Shown: positions 1 through 8,219 of the stretch, piece by piece
How positions within the stretch are numbered: position 1 is the first letter of the stretch
Layout: every line of letters starts with the position of its first letter
From: a virus
Length of the DNA: 37,772 bases
IMG/VR virus record: IMGVR_UViG_3300037882_002418
Coordinates: 1 to 37,772 of that record
Direction: 5' to 3' (one strand)
The notes under the pieces: generated by a model
The model's database searches: none
Told to the model about the DNA's origin: nothing
Seen by the model: the letters and a program-made list of their open reading frames with translations, nothing else
Program-made: the position numbers and the translations under genes

Positions 1-99
1 AATATGTTTTTTATGTTCATCATGGGTGAAATAAAACTCCTACGACTTTCAATATACCAGAACCGACGACCGTGCACAGCAAAGATATAAAGGCAACAA
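1..99. repeat. Terminal direct repeat, copy 1 of 2 (circular overlap)
   Basis: Bases 1-99 are identical to 37674-37772. The repeat lies inside coding sequence (the end of the holin candidate and the upstream part of the endolysin reading frame). Joining the ends restores a continuous lysis cassette. The length of 99 is an odd number typical of a de Bruijn graph k-mer overlap, so I read it as proof of a circular assembly, not as a demonstrated packaged terminal repeat. Confidence 0.95.
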
Positions 100-340
100 C
101 GCCCATTTGTTTATTTTTAAATGCTGTGTTATCGTCAACAGCTGTGTTGAGTTCTTTAATCTCGGCATCTATTTTGTCTTGGCGTGCATGGGCTGCATCA
201 GCCTTCATACTTGTTTGAATAACAAGCGTATTTGTGCTATCTAGTTTAGCGTTTATAATTTCAGTATTTCTTGCTACGGTGGACATGCTTGCTTGTAGTT
301 GTCCGATGATTTGAGAAAGTTCATCTATGTTGTTTGACAT
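20..340 (-). CDS. Small membrane protein, holin candidate
   Basis: 106 aa. The N-terminal 75 residues are polar and predicted helical or coiled coil; one long hydrophobic stretch follows near residues 80-103 (GVVAFISLLCTVVGSGILKV), with a short C-terminal end. This topology resembles XhlA or DUF1515-type phage proteins. The ATG has a good ribosome site (AAGGAAACGCA-ATG). Across the circle its TGA overlaps the first ATG of the endolysin (ATGA), so the two are translationally coupled. Position next to a SAR endolysin supports a holin or pinholin role, but membrane topology and neighbours are the only evidence. The 189-aa protein upstream is the alternative holin. Confidence 0.6.
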   Translation of the reverse strand: MSNNIDELSQIIGQLQASMSTVARNTEIINAKLDSTNTLVIQTSMKADAAHARQDKIDAEIKELNTAVDDNTAFKNKQMGVVAFISLLCTVVGSGILKVVGVLFHP

Positions 341-349
341 TGCGTTTCC

Positions 350-919
350 TTAAACGATGAGGGTTATGACGGTTACAAAAGCAAGAATAGACACAGCTCC
401 TAAAAATGCACTTGCAATTTCTGATATAGCGTGAGGATCTATTCCAAAACGCTCGACACGTCCTCTTGCATGAGAACCTATTTCATAACCTAACGCCCAC
501 AACACAGCAGTGAATACACCGCCAACAGGCAAGCCAATAATAAAACCTTTTACGCCAGCAGAAATCCAGCTATAACCTTCATCACCAAGTTTGTAGTTAA
601 ACAAACTTGCTAACCAATCAACAATAAATTTTAAATCAGATGTTCTATTTAAGTTTGGATCTGAATGACTTTCCCAACGTAGAAAAGACCACGTTGCTGC
701 TTGCATTCCGCCATAAGAAATCAAACTCCCCACGAAGAAGCCGCTGATACATTGAGCAAAACCCAAATCAAATTGATATAAGGCCCAACCAAGAGCAAAG
801 CCGTATGGAAGCGAGTAGATCATTTCAGGCAAATAGGCAAGGTTCCATTTGGAACCAAAACCGTTTCCAGCCATGCGACCAAGAACGCCCATAATGATAA
901 AGAAGATCAGCCAAATCAC
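350..919 (-). CDS. Polytopic membrane protein near the lysis genes
   Basis: 189 aa with several hydrophobic segments: about residues 1-14, 34-50, 57-70, 120-145 and a C-terminal one at 165-189. Polar loops lie between them. Start is GTG at 917-919, overlapping the TGA of the 44-aa gene (GTGA); a TAGGAG sequence 10 bases upstream supports it. A later in-frame ATG at residue 10 is possible but would cut the first membrane segment. No family recognised. Placed between tail fibre and holin candidate, it could be a second lysis protein, a superinfection-exclusion protein or a holin; the sequence does not decide. Confidence 0.6.
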   Translation of the reverse strand: MIWLIFFIIMGVLGRMAGNGFGSKWNLAYLPEMIYSLPYGFALGWALYQFDLGFAQCISGFFVGSLISYGGMQAATWSFLRWESHSDPNLNRTSDLKFIVDWLASLFNYKLGDEGYSWISAGVKGFIIGLPVGGVFTAVLWALGYEIGSHARGRVERFGIDPHAISEIASAFLGAVSILAFVTVITLIV

Positions 920-1050
920 GGAGCAGCTTCTCCTATATTCAATTCATCTGATTGGATAATAGAAACACCTGGATCTAGTTCAAGATGAGCTTCTCCATCC
1001 CAAACAATAGCGTTGATAACAACATTTTCTTTAATTAAAACATATCTCAT
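916..1050 (-). CDS. 44-aa tail-fibre-linked protein
   Basis: Reads MRYVLIKENVVINAIVWDGE at the start, then ends in an acidic C-terminus. The N-terminal pattern (short hydrophobic strand, V-x-N-x-I-V-W-D-G) is one I know from small proteins encoded next to phage tail fibres, usually a little longer. Its ATG overlaps the tail fibre stop (ATGA) and its TGA overlaps the GTG of the next gene, so it is coupled on both sides. Reading frames extending to 1248 on this strand are shadows of the fibre gene; the coupled ATG at 1050 is the likely start. Possible fibre chaperone or cap; function unproven. Confidence 0.65.
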   Translation of the reverse strand: MRYVLIKENVVINAIVWDGEAHLELDPGVSIIQSDELNIGEAAP

Positions 1051-2993
1051 GATGACAAATACTCCACAATTTCGATTAAACCAGAACCGCCAGCACCACC
1101 GCCAGCATTCCACCCACCAGAACCACCTTGTCCAGTATTCGCTCGTCCAGCGTTTCCAGTTGCTGTTGATATTCTTCCAGATCGGTTTCCAGCAACGGAA
1201 GTCGCCCCACCGTAACCAGACATTGTGCTTGCCGCGCTTGATGCACAACCACCGTCGCCGCCTTCACTACCTAGTTGACCAGTACCTAATGAGCCGCCCT
1301 GACCACCTTCTTGAAGTCCGCTTGTTACGCCAGTTCCGCCATTTGCTACGACTAACGATCCAAAAGATGTTTGACCACCGTTGCCGCCAGCAGCACCTCC
1401 AGCTCCAATTGTCATGGTTTCTGTTGCAGCAATTTGCGAAGCTAAAAGCAAAGATCTTGATGTTCCGCCACCACCGCCGCCAGCGCCGCCAGTCGTTCCA
1501 TTTGAGTTTCCACCGCCGCCAGCGGCAATACAACGAACGTCGGCCATCACAAGATTTGATGGTTTTGTATATGTGCCTGACGATGTAACGCGGATTACGT
1601 TTCTCGATCGAATACAACCTAGAGCGGTTCCCATTTGCGCAGCAGTTAAATCAATTGGAGCTGCGGGAAGCGCTGTATTATTTCCTTTAAACGTTCCAGC
1701 TGGCATGTCAGCTTGTTTAATATTTGAAATTGATCCGTCGGGAACCGTTCCATTTACTCCTTTAATCCCAGAAATCGAAATATTCCAATCAGCGAAAGGA
1801 CCAGCTGATCCAGCAATTTCAGTTACGTCTACAGTTAATGCTCCAGTGGTCGGATTATATGCTGTCACTTGACCAAACATATAATTGTCCGTGTCTGCTG
1901 CTGAAGTAATTGTGAGCCAATTGCCAACAGAGAATTGTTTATCGGCTTGAGTTGTAAAACTTTTTGATCCAGTCCCAATAGACACAGACGTTGTTGAGGT
2001 TCCGTTTAAAGCTGTAGCGTATATTTCTGCTTGGTTTTGATAGATTAAAGCGTTTGCTTCTGACAACGCTGCAGCCTCTGCAGAGGCTTGGGCGGCTCCG
2101 ATTAAAGAGGATGGTGAGAACACGATTACATTTTTTGTTCCAGCTGTTGGAATATTATTCAAGGTTAATTGGTTGCCGTTTAAAGTCATTTCATCTGGGC
2201 GGTTAATGACGCGAGTTCCGCCAGCAGTTGCTTTGATTGTAGCATTGTCAAGCGTACCAGTAAAACCGACGCCAGTAAACGCAAGCACTTGGGTTGATCC
2301 AGCAATGATTGTCTCGCGCCATGTTCCGGCACCGCGAGTTGTTCCAGCGTTACCGCCAACAGATGGCGTTAAAGTTCCAGCCGAAGCCGTGACTGTAAAT
2401 TCAACCGTGTAGCTTTGACCTTGAATAATTGGAACAGCAGCAACTTGTGAGATTGCAGTGCTTAGAGCACCAGCAGCATTTGCCACACCAGCACTGATTG
2501 TCCATCCAGCTCCTTTTGTCCAAATGGTATCAGTTGCAAAATCTGTATTGCTTGCATAGTTTACAATCGCGCGATCAGCGAAAACAAGCAACACTTTTGG
2601 ATCTGTTCCAAAATCCTGTGATAACGTAAAAACATTATTGACACCGTCACCATCAAAATATTGTGTAAAAGGTGAGTTAGTTGACAAAGCAATTTGATTG
2701 TCATCAATTGTCCATACAGCTCCACTATTGGCGTCAGCCGACGCCTGGTCAGGATAAAGAGCCATTTTATAATTTTCTTGAATATGTGGAATGATAATCG
2801 TTCCTTGATAACTTGGATAACCAAGCGAATTAATAACAAAACTTGCTGCAGTGGTTAAACCAGTGTAATCAGTCGCCATTGGAATTGGTGTATTTGTCCC
2901 AGCGGCATAAGCTTTAAGCACAGCGCCATTGCGCGGTGCTCCAGCAGAGTCTTCAATTTGTGTTGGAAGAAAAGCGGTAGGATACCAGGTCAT
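1047..2993 (-). CDS. Tail fibre / receptor-binding protein with Gly-rich tip
   Basis: 648 aa. The first ~100 residues resemble the virion-anchoring N-terminus seen in many podovirus fibres (R-N-G-A-V-L-K-A-Y-A-A-G-T-N-T-P pattern, then T-I-D-D-N). The middle is beta-rich and Thr/Ser/Ala-rich, with a short Ala-rich helical stretch near 305-325. From about residue 487 it becomes strongly glycine-rich (runs of GG, GGG and GGGGGG, with N, S and T), as in polyglycine tail-tip adhesins; the final residues (GLIEIVEYLSS) form a closing strand. Start: AAGGAG, then ATG. It binds the host surface. No depolymerase domain was recognised. Confidence 0.85.
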   Translation of the reverse strand: MTWYPTAFLPTQIEDSAGAPRNGAVLKAYAAGTNTPIPMATDYTGLTTAASFVINSLGYPSYQGTIIIPHIQENYKMALYPDQASADANSGAVWTIDDNQIALSTNSPFTQYFDGDGVNNVFTLSQDFGTDPKVLLVFADRAIVNYASNTDFATDTIWTKGAGWTISAGVANAAGALSTAISQVAAVPIIQGQSYTVEFTVTASAGTLTPSVGGNAGTTRGAGTWRETIIAGSTQVLAFTGVGFTGTLDNATIKATAGGTRVINRPDEMTLNGNQLTLNNIPTAGTKNVIVFSPSSLIGAAQASAEAAALSEANALIYQNQAEIYATALNGTSTTSVSIGTGSKSFTTQADKQFSVGNWLTITSAADTDNYMFGQVTAYNPTTGALTVDVTEIAGSAGPFADWNISISGIKGVNGTVPDGSISNIKQADMPAGTFKGNNTALPAAPIDLTAAQMGTALGCIRSRNVIRVTSSGTYTKPSNLVMADVRCIAAGGGGNSNGTTGGAGGGGGGTSRSLLLASQIAATETMTIGAGGAAGGNGGQTSFGSLVVANGGTGVTSGLQEGGQGGSLGTGQLGSEGGDGGCASSAASTMSGYGGATSVAGNRSGRISTATGNAGRANTGQGGSGGWNAGGGAGGSGLIEIVEYLSS

Positions 2994-3006
2994 AGAATAA
3001 AACTCC

Positions 3007-5262
3007 TTATGGTGCTTTTTGAATTTTAACTGGAGCAGTTTGGGCGCCTAATAAAGCAGCAATTGCTGGAACTTTAGAAGGTGTTTGTGAACCGCTGACT
3101 AAATTTTTTACAACGCGAGGTGATTGATTTATAAGTTTTTGGTAGCCAGTATTTGCGGCCAAACCTGTCAATGCAAGCGGAAGATTGCTCAAAGCAACTC
3201 CTCCAGTAAAGACTGCGCTTCCGCCCTTCATATAAGCTACTTTTTGAGCAGTGTCTGATCCACCTTTAATTGGCAAGAATTGTTTACCAATACGAGCAAG
3301 ATCAACAAGATCATCTTCACCTGTCTTTTTGCGGCTTGCCTTAATGTACTTGCTGCTTGCAACTTTTTGCATTAACTGCGTTGGATCAATCATTCCATCC
3401 GTTGATTTTTCAAGCAAAGGATCTAAAGTGCGATAATTTCTCCACTGCAAACGAGCATCAGCGAGCTGTTTGACTTCTGCAGGCGACAAGTGTCGGTTGA
3501 CAACTTTATCAATCTGGTCAATAATTTTTGCAACCTGTGGACGAGCACCGCCTTCAATGCTTGGAAGATCTGCGAGCAATTGGCTTCGCAAGCTTGCTAG
3601 TTGCTCTCCAGCAACTTCGCGACGACCGCCTTTAGCCACTGAAAACTTAGTTAAATTATCAAGAACATCGTTTACGTTATTTTGAACAATGTCTGAAAGA
3701 CCTGTTGAGACTTTACGTTTTGCTTGTGCAGCAACGTCGCCAAGGGCATTAATATCACTTTGTTCAAATGTAATTGTTTTGCCGCCCAAAACACCATCAA
3801 AGTCTTTTTCGGCGCGTTTAAGATAATTTTGAAGAACTTCAGGACCAAGATTGTCACTGTCTTCTCCAATTGTTTTGGCGACGCTGCGCATCCATTGTGT
3901 TCTTTGTTTTTCTTGGAATGCATCAACACCTGAGCCTGGAATATTTTGGCTGATCTTCTGAACTGTGTCGCGAACTTTAGACGGAGCAATTTGGTCAAGA
4001 GACAAGTCAATTCCAAATTTATTTTTTGCTGTCGCAGCAAGTTCTTTAATTGCTTCACTGACTTTTGGTTTTGGAATACGACTTAATGCAGCGCTTGCAA
4101 GAGGAGCGGCACCACCAAGAGCAGCAGAAAACCCAGCAGCCGTGGCCGCATCTCCAACCGCGGCTCCACTGTTGAGATCGTTTTGGCTGTTTGTGTAGCC
4201 ATAAATTCCTCCAACCGGAGCGGCCACAGTTGCACTACGAGCCGCTTTTCCAGCAAGGTTGACTCCTTTGGCGACAACTCCTGCACCTTCCGTGACCTTG
4301 CTACCCCTAACAAAATTACCAACTGCCCCAAGGGCTTCTGGAATTGCATTGACTGCTCCTCTCACGCCAGTTGTGGCTTTTGTTCCTGTTAAAATTTTCG
4401 TTGATAAAAGTGGAAGAGTCGCGACAAGACCAGCAGCAGATCCAAGCGCATTTGCCCCTGGATTTTCTGCTTCTGTTTTAATTTGATCTTGGCGAGCTGT
4501 TTTATAAAGATCAGCGATCGATTTGTCTTTAAATAAATCGCCGCCAGTTACAACATCATAACCTTTAGCTGTGACTGCACCAAGTCCAGCAGCAACCCGG
4601 TTTCCACCAGGAACAGAACTGTTAAAACCCTGCAAAGCAGCAATACGAGGACCTGAGTCTTCGCCGGGCAAAGTTGTGTCGGTTGCCTTCGCACGAGAAC
4701 GCCAATCAGAAGGCGCCGGAGCTTGTGCTGGACCTTGTTCTAGTTTTCTTGTTGGGTTTACTGTGATTTGCAGGGGTTGAGCTCGACTACGCCAATCCGA
4801 GGTTGGTTGAGCAGGCGCCGCTATCTCTGCTGCAGGCATTTCAATTGCTTGAGCCCGAGAACGCCAATCATTTTGAGCGACTTGAGTTCCTCCAGACATT
4901 GGGGCAATCTTTTCAACATAGTCTTGAGTTTCTTTTATATTTGGAATTTGATTGCCTGCGGCTTGAACTGCGCCTGGTCCTGCGTTATAGGCTGCCAGAG
5001 CAAGACGTGTGTCTCCGCCATGCTGTTGCGCCATGGCTTTGAGGTAATCAGTTCCGAACCTAATCTGCTCTTCCACAGGAGCAGTCATTGGGTTTACCCC
5101 ATCCCAGCCTTGTAGAGGTTTGACACCATAACCGGGATCTCTGGCAGTTTCTGGCATGATTTGCATGATGCCTTGGGCACCTTTAGGACTGACGGCCATT
5201 GGATTTCCGCCAGACTCTTGATTAATCACGCGTCTAATTAGTTCTTGGTCGATCATTTCCAC
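3007..5262 (-). CDS. Internal virion (ejection) protein with lytic transglycosylase domain
   Basis: 751 aa. Residues 5-105 are an SLT domain: E16 in the ES-G-G-N-P motif is the expected catalytic Glu, followed by GAQGIMQIMPETA and AAYNAGPGAV. This fits a virion peptidoglycan hydrolase that opens the wall for DNA entry, analogous to the N-terminus of T7 gp16. The linker carries three DWRSRA motifs at about 132, 156 and 186. The remainder is Ala-rich, largely helical, with low-complexity hydrophobic stretches, as in ejection proteins. Start GTG at 5262 has AAGGA at good spacing; an ATG two codons later is possible. It is the last of three ejection-type genes. Confidence 0.85.
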   Translation of the reverse strand: MEMIDQELIRRVINQESGGNPMAVSPKGAQGIMQIMPETARDPGYGVKPLQGWDGVNPMTAPVEEQIRFGTDYLKAMAQQHGGDTRLALAAYNAGPGAVQAAGNQIPNIKETQDYVEKIAPMSGGTQVAQNDWRSRAQAIEMPAAEIAAPAQPTSDWRSRAQPLQITVNPTRKLEQGPAQAPAPSDWRSRAKATDTTLPGEDSGPRIAALQGFNSSVPGGNRVAAGLGAVTAKGYDVVTGGDLFKDKSIADLYKTARQDQIKTEAENPGANALGSAAGLVATLPLLSTKILTGTKATTGVRGAVNAIPEALGAVGNFVRGSKVTEGAGVVAKGVNLAGKAARSATVAAPVGGIYGYTNSQNDLNSGAAVGDAATAAGFSAALGGAAPLASAALSRIPKPKVSEAIKELAATAKNKFGIDLSLDQIAPSKVRDTVQKISQNIPGSGVDAFQEKQRTQWMRSVAKTIGEDSDNLGPEVLQNYLKRAEKDFDGVLGGKTITFEQSDINALGDVAAQAKRKVSTGLSDIVQNNVNDVLDNLTKFSVAKGGRREVAGEQLASLRSQLLADLPSIEGGARPQVAKIIDQIDKVVNRHLSPAEVKQLADARLQWRNYRTLDPLLEKSTDGMIDPTQLMQKVASSKYIKASRKKTGEDDLVDLARIGKQFLPIKGGSDTAQKVAYMKGGSAVFTGGVALSNLPLALTGLAANTGYQKLINQSPRVVKNLVSGSQTPSKVPAIAALLGAQTAPVKIQKAP

Positions 5263-5274
5263 GTTTGATTTTCC

Positions 5275-6429
5275 TTATTGAACTTGTTCAAAACCTTCAG
5301 CTGCAGCCGCTGCCGCATCTTCAGGACTAACCCAATATGTTTCTTTTCCATTTGAAATTTTAACAGCAGCAGGAGCTTGAGCATTTGCTGGTTGCGCAGT
5401 TGGTGCTTGACCTGTGCGACGTTGCAAGCTTTCAACTTCACGCACTTTCGCTTCGATAAACGCACGTAACACTGCGTCTTTTTCTTCTGGTGATTTGTCT
5501 GGATCGCCGAGGGTAGCTTTTAAGCTTTCGCCTTCTTTTTGAGTAAACGCTGCACCAAATGTTTGACGCAATAGCGGCAAAATTTCATTGTCAACTGTTG
5601 ACATGTATTCTGTGCGATCAACCGCTCCTTGTGGAACATCAGCTCCAAGTTGACGAAGAATTTCGTTACCAGCAACACCTGCTTTTGTATAGGTTGCAGT
5701 TTTGCCCAAGCGACTGAGTTTGTCAACAACTTGGTTAAGAGCTGGAAGTTGAGCTTGTATAGTTTCTAATTGAACAGCAGCATCACCCATTGCAGCGCCA
5801 GTTACGCCAGCGGCTGCTTTAGCCGCAACATTTTCTGGTTGATCTGCTGGAGCAAGTGTTTTTGTGTAATTACCTGTCTCGCTTCCGCCAGCGTCAAAAC
5901 GCTTGACTGTGCCGCCAAGATCTACAGTTGATCCAGCACGTTTATTTTTTAACCATTCTTTTTTCTGTTCAGGTGAAAGCGAATTGTAGTATTGCCATTC
6001 ACGAACGCTGCTTGGTGTGTTATCGCCTCCGCCAAGCATACCATAGGCTTGACCTGCCGCCATTAAACCTGCAACATCATTTTGAAGACCTTCAATGTCA
6101 CCAGTGCGAAGTTTTTCAAGAGCGTAATCGGTTTCTTGTGTGTCGACGTTTTCACCAGACCCCATGCGGGCATGTAAAGCCGCTTGACGTTGAACTAAGA
6201 AATCATGAGCGCCGTCAACATCTCCTTTGTCAAGATAGTTCTTAAGTTGAGCTGCTCCAACAATCGTTGATCGTAAACGGGATTGCTCGCGTGAGTCAAG
6301 GTTTTGATAATGGGCTTTTAAAGTTTCTTCAGCCGCTTGAGCATTTGCAACCTGATCCTGATTTGATTGACGAAGCGCTCCGCCAACATCAGGTTGTTGT
6401 GTTTGCATTGCAATGTTGGTGTCTACCAT
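5275..6429 (-). CDS. Putative internal virion / DNA ejection protein
   Basis: 384 aa, rich in Ala, Gln and Glu, mainly helical, with heptad-like regions (about 25-120 and 205-250) and no membrane segment or enzymatic motif. Start ATG at 6429 follows TAAGGAG. It sits between the Gly-rich 296-aa protein and the transglycosylase protein, where P22-like phages carry their set of three ejection proteins (gp7, gp20, gp16). Assignment is by position and composition; I do not recognise a specific family. Confidence 0.65.
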   Translation of the reverse strand: MVDTNIAMQTQQPDVGGALRQSNQDQVANAQAAEETLKAHYQNLDSREQSRLRSTIVGAAQLKNYLDKGDVDGAHDFLVQRQAALHARMGSGENVDTQETDYALEKLRTGDIEGLQNDVAGLMAAGQAYGMLGGGDNTPSSVREWQYYNSLSPEQKKEWLKNKRAGSTVDLGGTVKRFDAGGSETGNYTKTLAPADQPENVAAKAAAGVTGAAMGDAAVQLETIQAQLPALNQVVDKLSRLGKTATYTKAGVAGNEILRQLGADVPQGAVDRTEYMSTVDNEILPLLRQTFGAAFTQKEGESLKATLGDPDKSPEEKDAVLRAFIEAKVREVESLQRRTGQAPTAQPANAQAPAAVKISNGKETYWVSPEDAAAAAAEGFEQVQ

Positions 6430-6440
6430 TTTAGAACTCC

Positions 6441-7331
6441 TTAACGACGTATTGTTTGTTGCGGTGTATACGAAGGCGCATTCTGCAGAGCAAGAAGCGT
6501 GTTGATTTGATTTTGATACCCAGTGCTCAGAGCGTTTCCTGCACCCACAACTCCGGCAGCTTGAACATCACCGCGACTTGTTTGTAGATTGCTGGTGTTT
6601 GTTGCAGCTGTTTGACCTGAGTTAACTTGGTTCTGTAATGTTCCAACTTGCTGTTGGACCAAACCATTACCAAGATTTAATAGTTGAGTCTGAAGCTCGT
6701 TTGCTGTACCTCCAGAGGCTATCTTACCCTTAGAAGCTTCACTTGCAAGCAGGCGACGTTGTGCATCATCAGCCAAAGATTTATAAAATGGATTATTTTG
6801 GACATAAGCGCCTGGATCTGCTTGGATTTGTTGGATTTGATTTGCAGCAGCTGTGCCAAGTTGATTATAAGGCGCTTGGGTTGCTGTTGCTCGATCAACT
6901 GCTGCAGCTTGGATCTCAGCTGCTTTTTTGGCGTCGTCTGCTGCGCCTTGTGCAAAGATTTGGTTGCCAGCACTGACGAGGCCAGTCAATGGACTTGTTG
7001 CTACCGAAGCCGCTTGAGAAACGCCCGCGCCTAATGCGCGAACTCCGCCGCCAGTTACGGCGCCTAAAATTCCAGAACCTGCCGTCGGTCCAGCAGCATT
7101 TGCCACACCGCTAACCGTGCTTAAAGGAGCACCAGCCGCGGTTCCAATAAGAGCATTTGTTGCTCCGCCGCTTGCGTAACCAGTTAAGGCTCCAAGTGCT
7201 GCTCCTCGAATACCGCCGCCTCCAATTGCGCCGCCGATGGCACCACCGATTGCGCCGCCGATACCTGGCGCAATAAAGTTTCCAGCAATGGGAAGAGCAA
7301 TTGACGCGACTGTCTTAATGGCTTTACTCAT
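6441..7331 (-). CDS. Putative DNA ejection protein with glycine-zipper N-terminus
   Basis: 296 aa. Residues 13-60 contain repeated GG-x-I-GG and GALTGYASGG patterns, a glycine zipper typical of membrane-inserting phage ejection proteins. The rest is Ala/Gln/Asn-rich and helical (for example QIQQIQADPGAYVQNNPFY and many LQ repeats). Start follows GGAGGAATAAACC-ATG. The ATG overlaps the stop of the 141-aa gene (ATGA). First of three consecutive ejection-type genes; comparable in position to P22 gp7. Ordered by context rather than by a recognised domain. Confidence 0.7.
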   Translation of the reverse strand: MSKAIKTVASIALPIAGNFIAPGIGGAIGGAIGGAIGGGGIRGAALGALTGYASGGATNALIGTAAGAPLSTVSGVANAAGPTAGSGILGAVTGGGVRALGAGVSQAASVATSPLTGLVSAGNQIFAQGAADDAKKAAEIQAAAVDRATATQAPYNQLGTAAANQIQQIQADPGAYVQNNPFYKSLADDAQRRLLASEASKGKIASGGTANELQTQLLNLGNGLVQQQVGTLQNQVNSGQTAATNTSNLQTSRGDVQAAGVVGAGNALSTGYQNQINTLLALQNAPSYTPQQTIRR

Positions 7332-7753
7332 GGTTTATTCCTCCGAACTTGATACATGTGAATTTCTTGAACAATGGGTAGATCTTCAATAACGCCTATT
7401 TTGCGCAAAAAACCTTTACGAGCAAAATGGTCAAAGAATGAAGAATGCTTTTTTTCTACATTCAACAGGACTTGATGGGTTTCTGCCATCAAGTTCATTG
7501 CCCATTTAAAATTGACAATTTTATTTGCTGCAGTTGTCCATGGAAACCAGATAACATGCGGTTCCATAACATAATCTGTACTCAATAAATCGATAACGCA
7601 AGCAGGACCATAGCCGTACTTAGTATTGCCATAGCCAATTAAACGAGTGGCACCAGCAACAACACCATCGAGATCGCAACCAGCCAAAGCAGCCGCAGCT
7701 AAAATGCCTTGATGGTGCGGCGCTAAATATTCTAAACTATGCTCCGACTTCAT
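7328..7753 (-). CDS. GNAT-like small protein resembling T7 gp13
   Basis: 141 aa. C-terminal half reads like the end of an acetyltransferase fold: S-F-F-D-H-F-A-R-K-G-F-L-R-K-I-G-V followed by a strand and I-H-M-Y-Q-V. Residues near the N-terminus (LAPHHQGILAAAALAG) resemble the T7 gp13 opening (PAHHDILEAKAAG). T7 gp13 is a 138-aa protein needed for virion assembly. The gene overlaps the preceding one by 17 bases and the ejection gene by 4, fitting a virion assembly role. Homology judged by eye. Confidence 0.55.
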   Translation of the reverse strand: MKSEHSLEYLAPHHQGILAAAALAGCDLDGVVAGATRLIGYGNTKYGYGPACVIDLLSTDYVMEPHVIWFPWTTAANKIVNFKWAMNLMAETHQVLLNVEKKHSSFFDHFARKGFLRKIGVIEDLPIVQEIHMYQVRRNKP

Positions 7754-8219
7754 AACTACTCAACGTTGTTTCCCATGTTATATTGTTTGCGGCTGCGCCT
7801 GTGACTGTTACAATAGCAAATGATCCTGAACTAGAAAATCCTACGTTCCAGGCAGCTTGATCTTCACCTCCGACCAAACTTGGTGTGCCGATGCCCGTGA
7901 GCACGCCGCCAATATTTTTATAGGCTCCCATAAGTTTATACCAAGCCGAGTCGCCGTTTGCTCCTGAAGTTCCACCAGTGCGACGAGCAACAATGTTAGC
8001 TTCGATCATAACTGTTTTATCATTAGGAACTTCAACACGTATTGCCGCGGTAACCGTAGCATCAGTTGTTTTTGTTTTTGAAGTAAAGCGTATTTGATAG
8101 ACTCTCGTCCACAATTGATAGATTGTTTGAATTAACCCACTAAAGAATGCCGCTGACAATTTATCCTGCAAATAAACTGGAGGAACTTGAAGAGGCGGCG
8201 GATTTACTGAAGAAGCCAT
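7737..8219 (-). CDS. Virion-associated protein downstream of gp10
   Basis: 160 aa from the ATG that overlaps the gp10 stop (TAATG), with GGAG 11 bases upstream; a start three codons earlier is possible. N-terminus is Pro/Val-rich (SSVNPPPLQVPPVYLQDK), then an amphipathic helix, then a beta-rich domain with the pattern K-N-I-G-G-x-L-T-x-I-G-T-P-S and a C-terminal T-G-A-A-A-N-N-I-T-W. Such beta domains recur in phage head and tail proteins. No enzymatic motif. Position between gp10-like and gp13-like genes suggests a tail-hub or assembly component. Confidence 0.6.
   Translation of the reverse strand: MASSVNPPPLQVPPVYLQDKLSAAFFSGLIQTIYQLWTRVYQIRFTSKTKTTDATVTAAIRVEVPNDKTVMIEANIVARRTGGTSGANGDSAWYKLMGAYKNIGGVLTGIGTPSLVGGEDQAAWNVGFSSSGSFAIVTVTGAAANNITWETTLSSYEVGA

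Noticed and set aside
1013-1872. Plus-strand frames opposite the tail fibre (Pro/His/Arg-rich)
   Set aside because: They are antisense products of a Gly-rich coding region and lack start signals; composition mirrors the fibre codons.
5253-5465. Frame overlapping the start of the ejection gene and the 384-aa gene
   Set aside because: Shadow of the 384-aa coding sequence on the same strand; no independent ribosome site.
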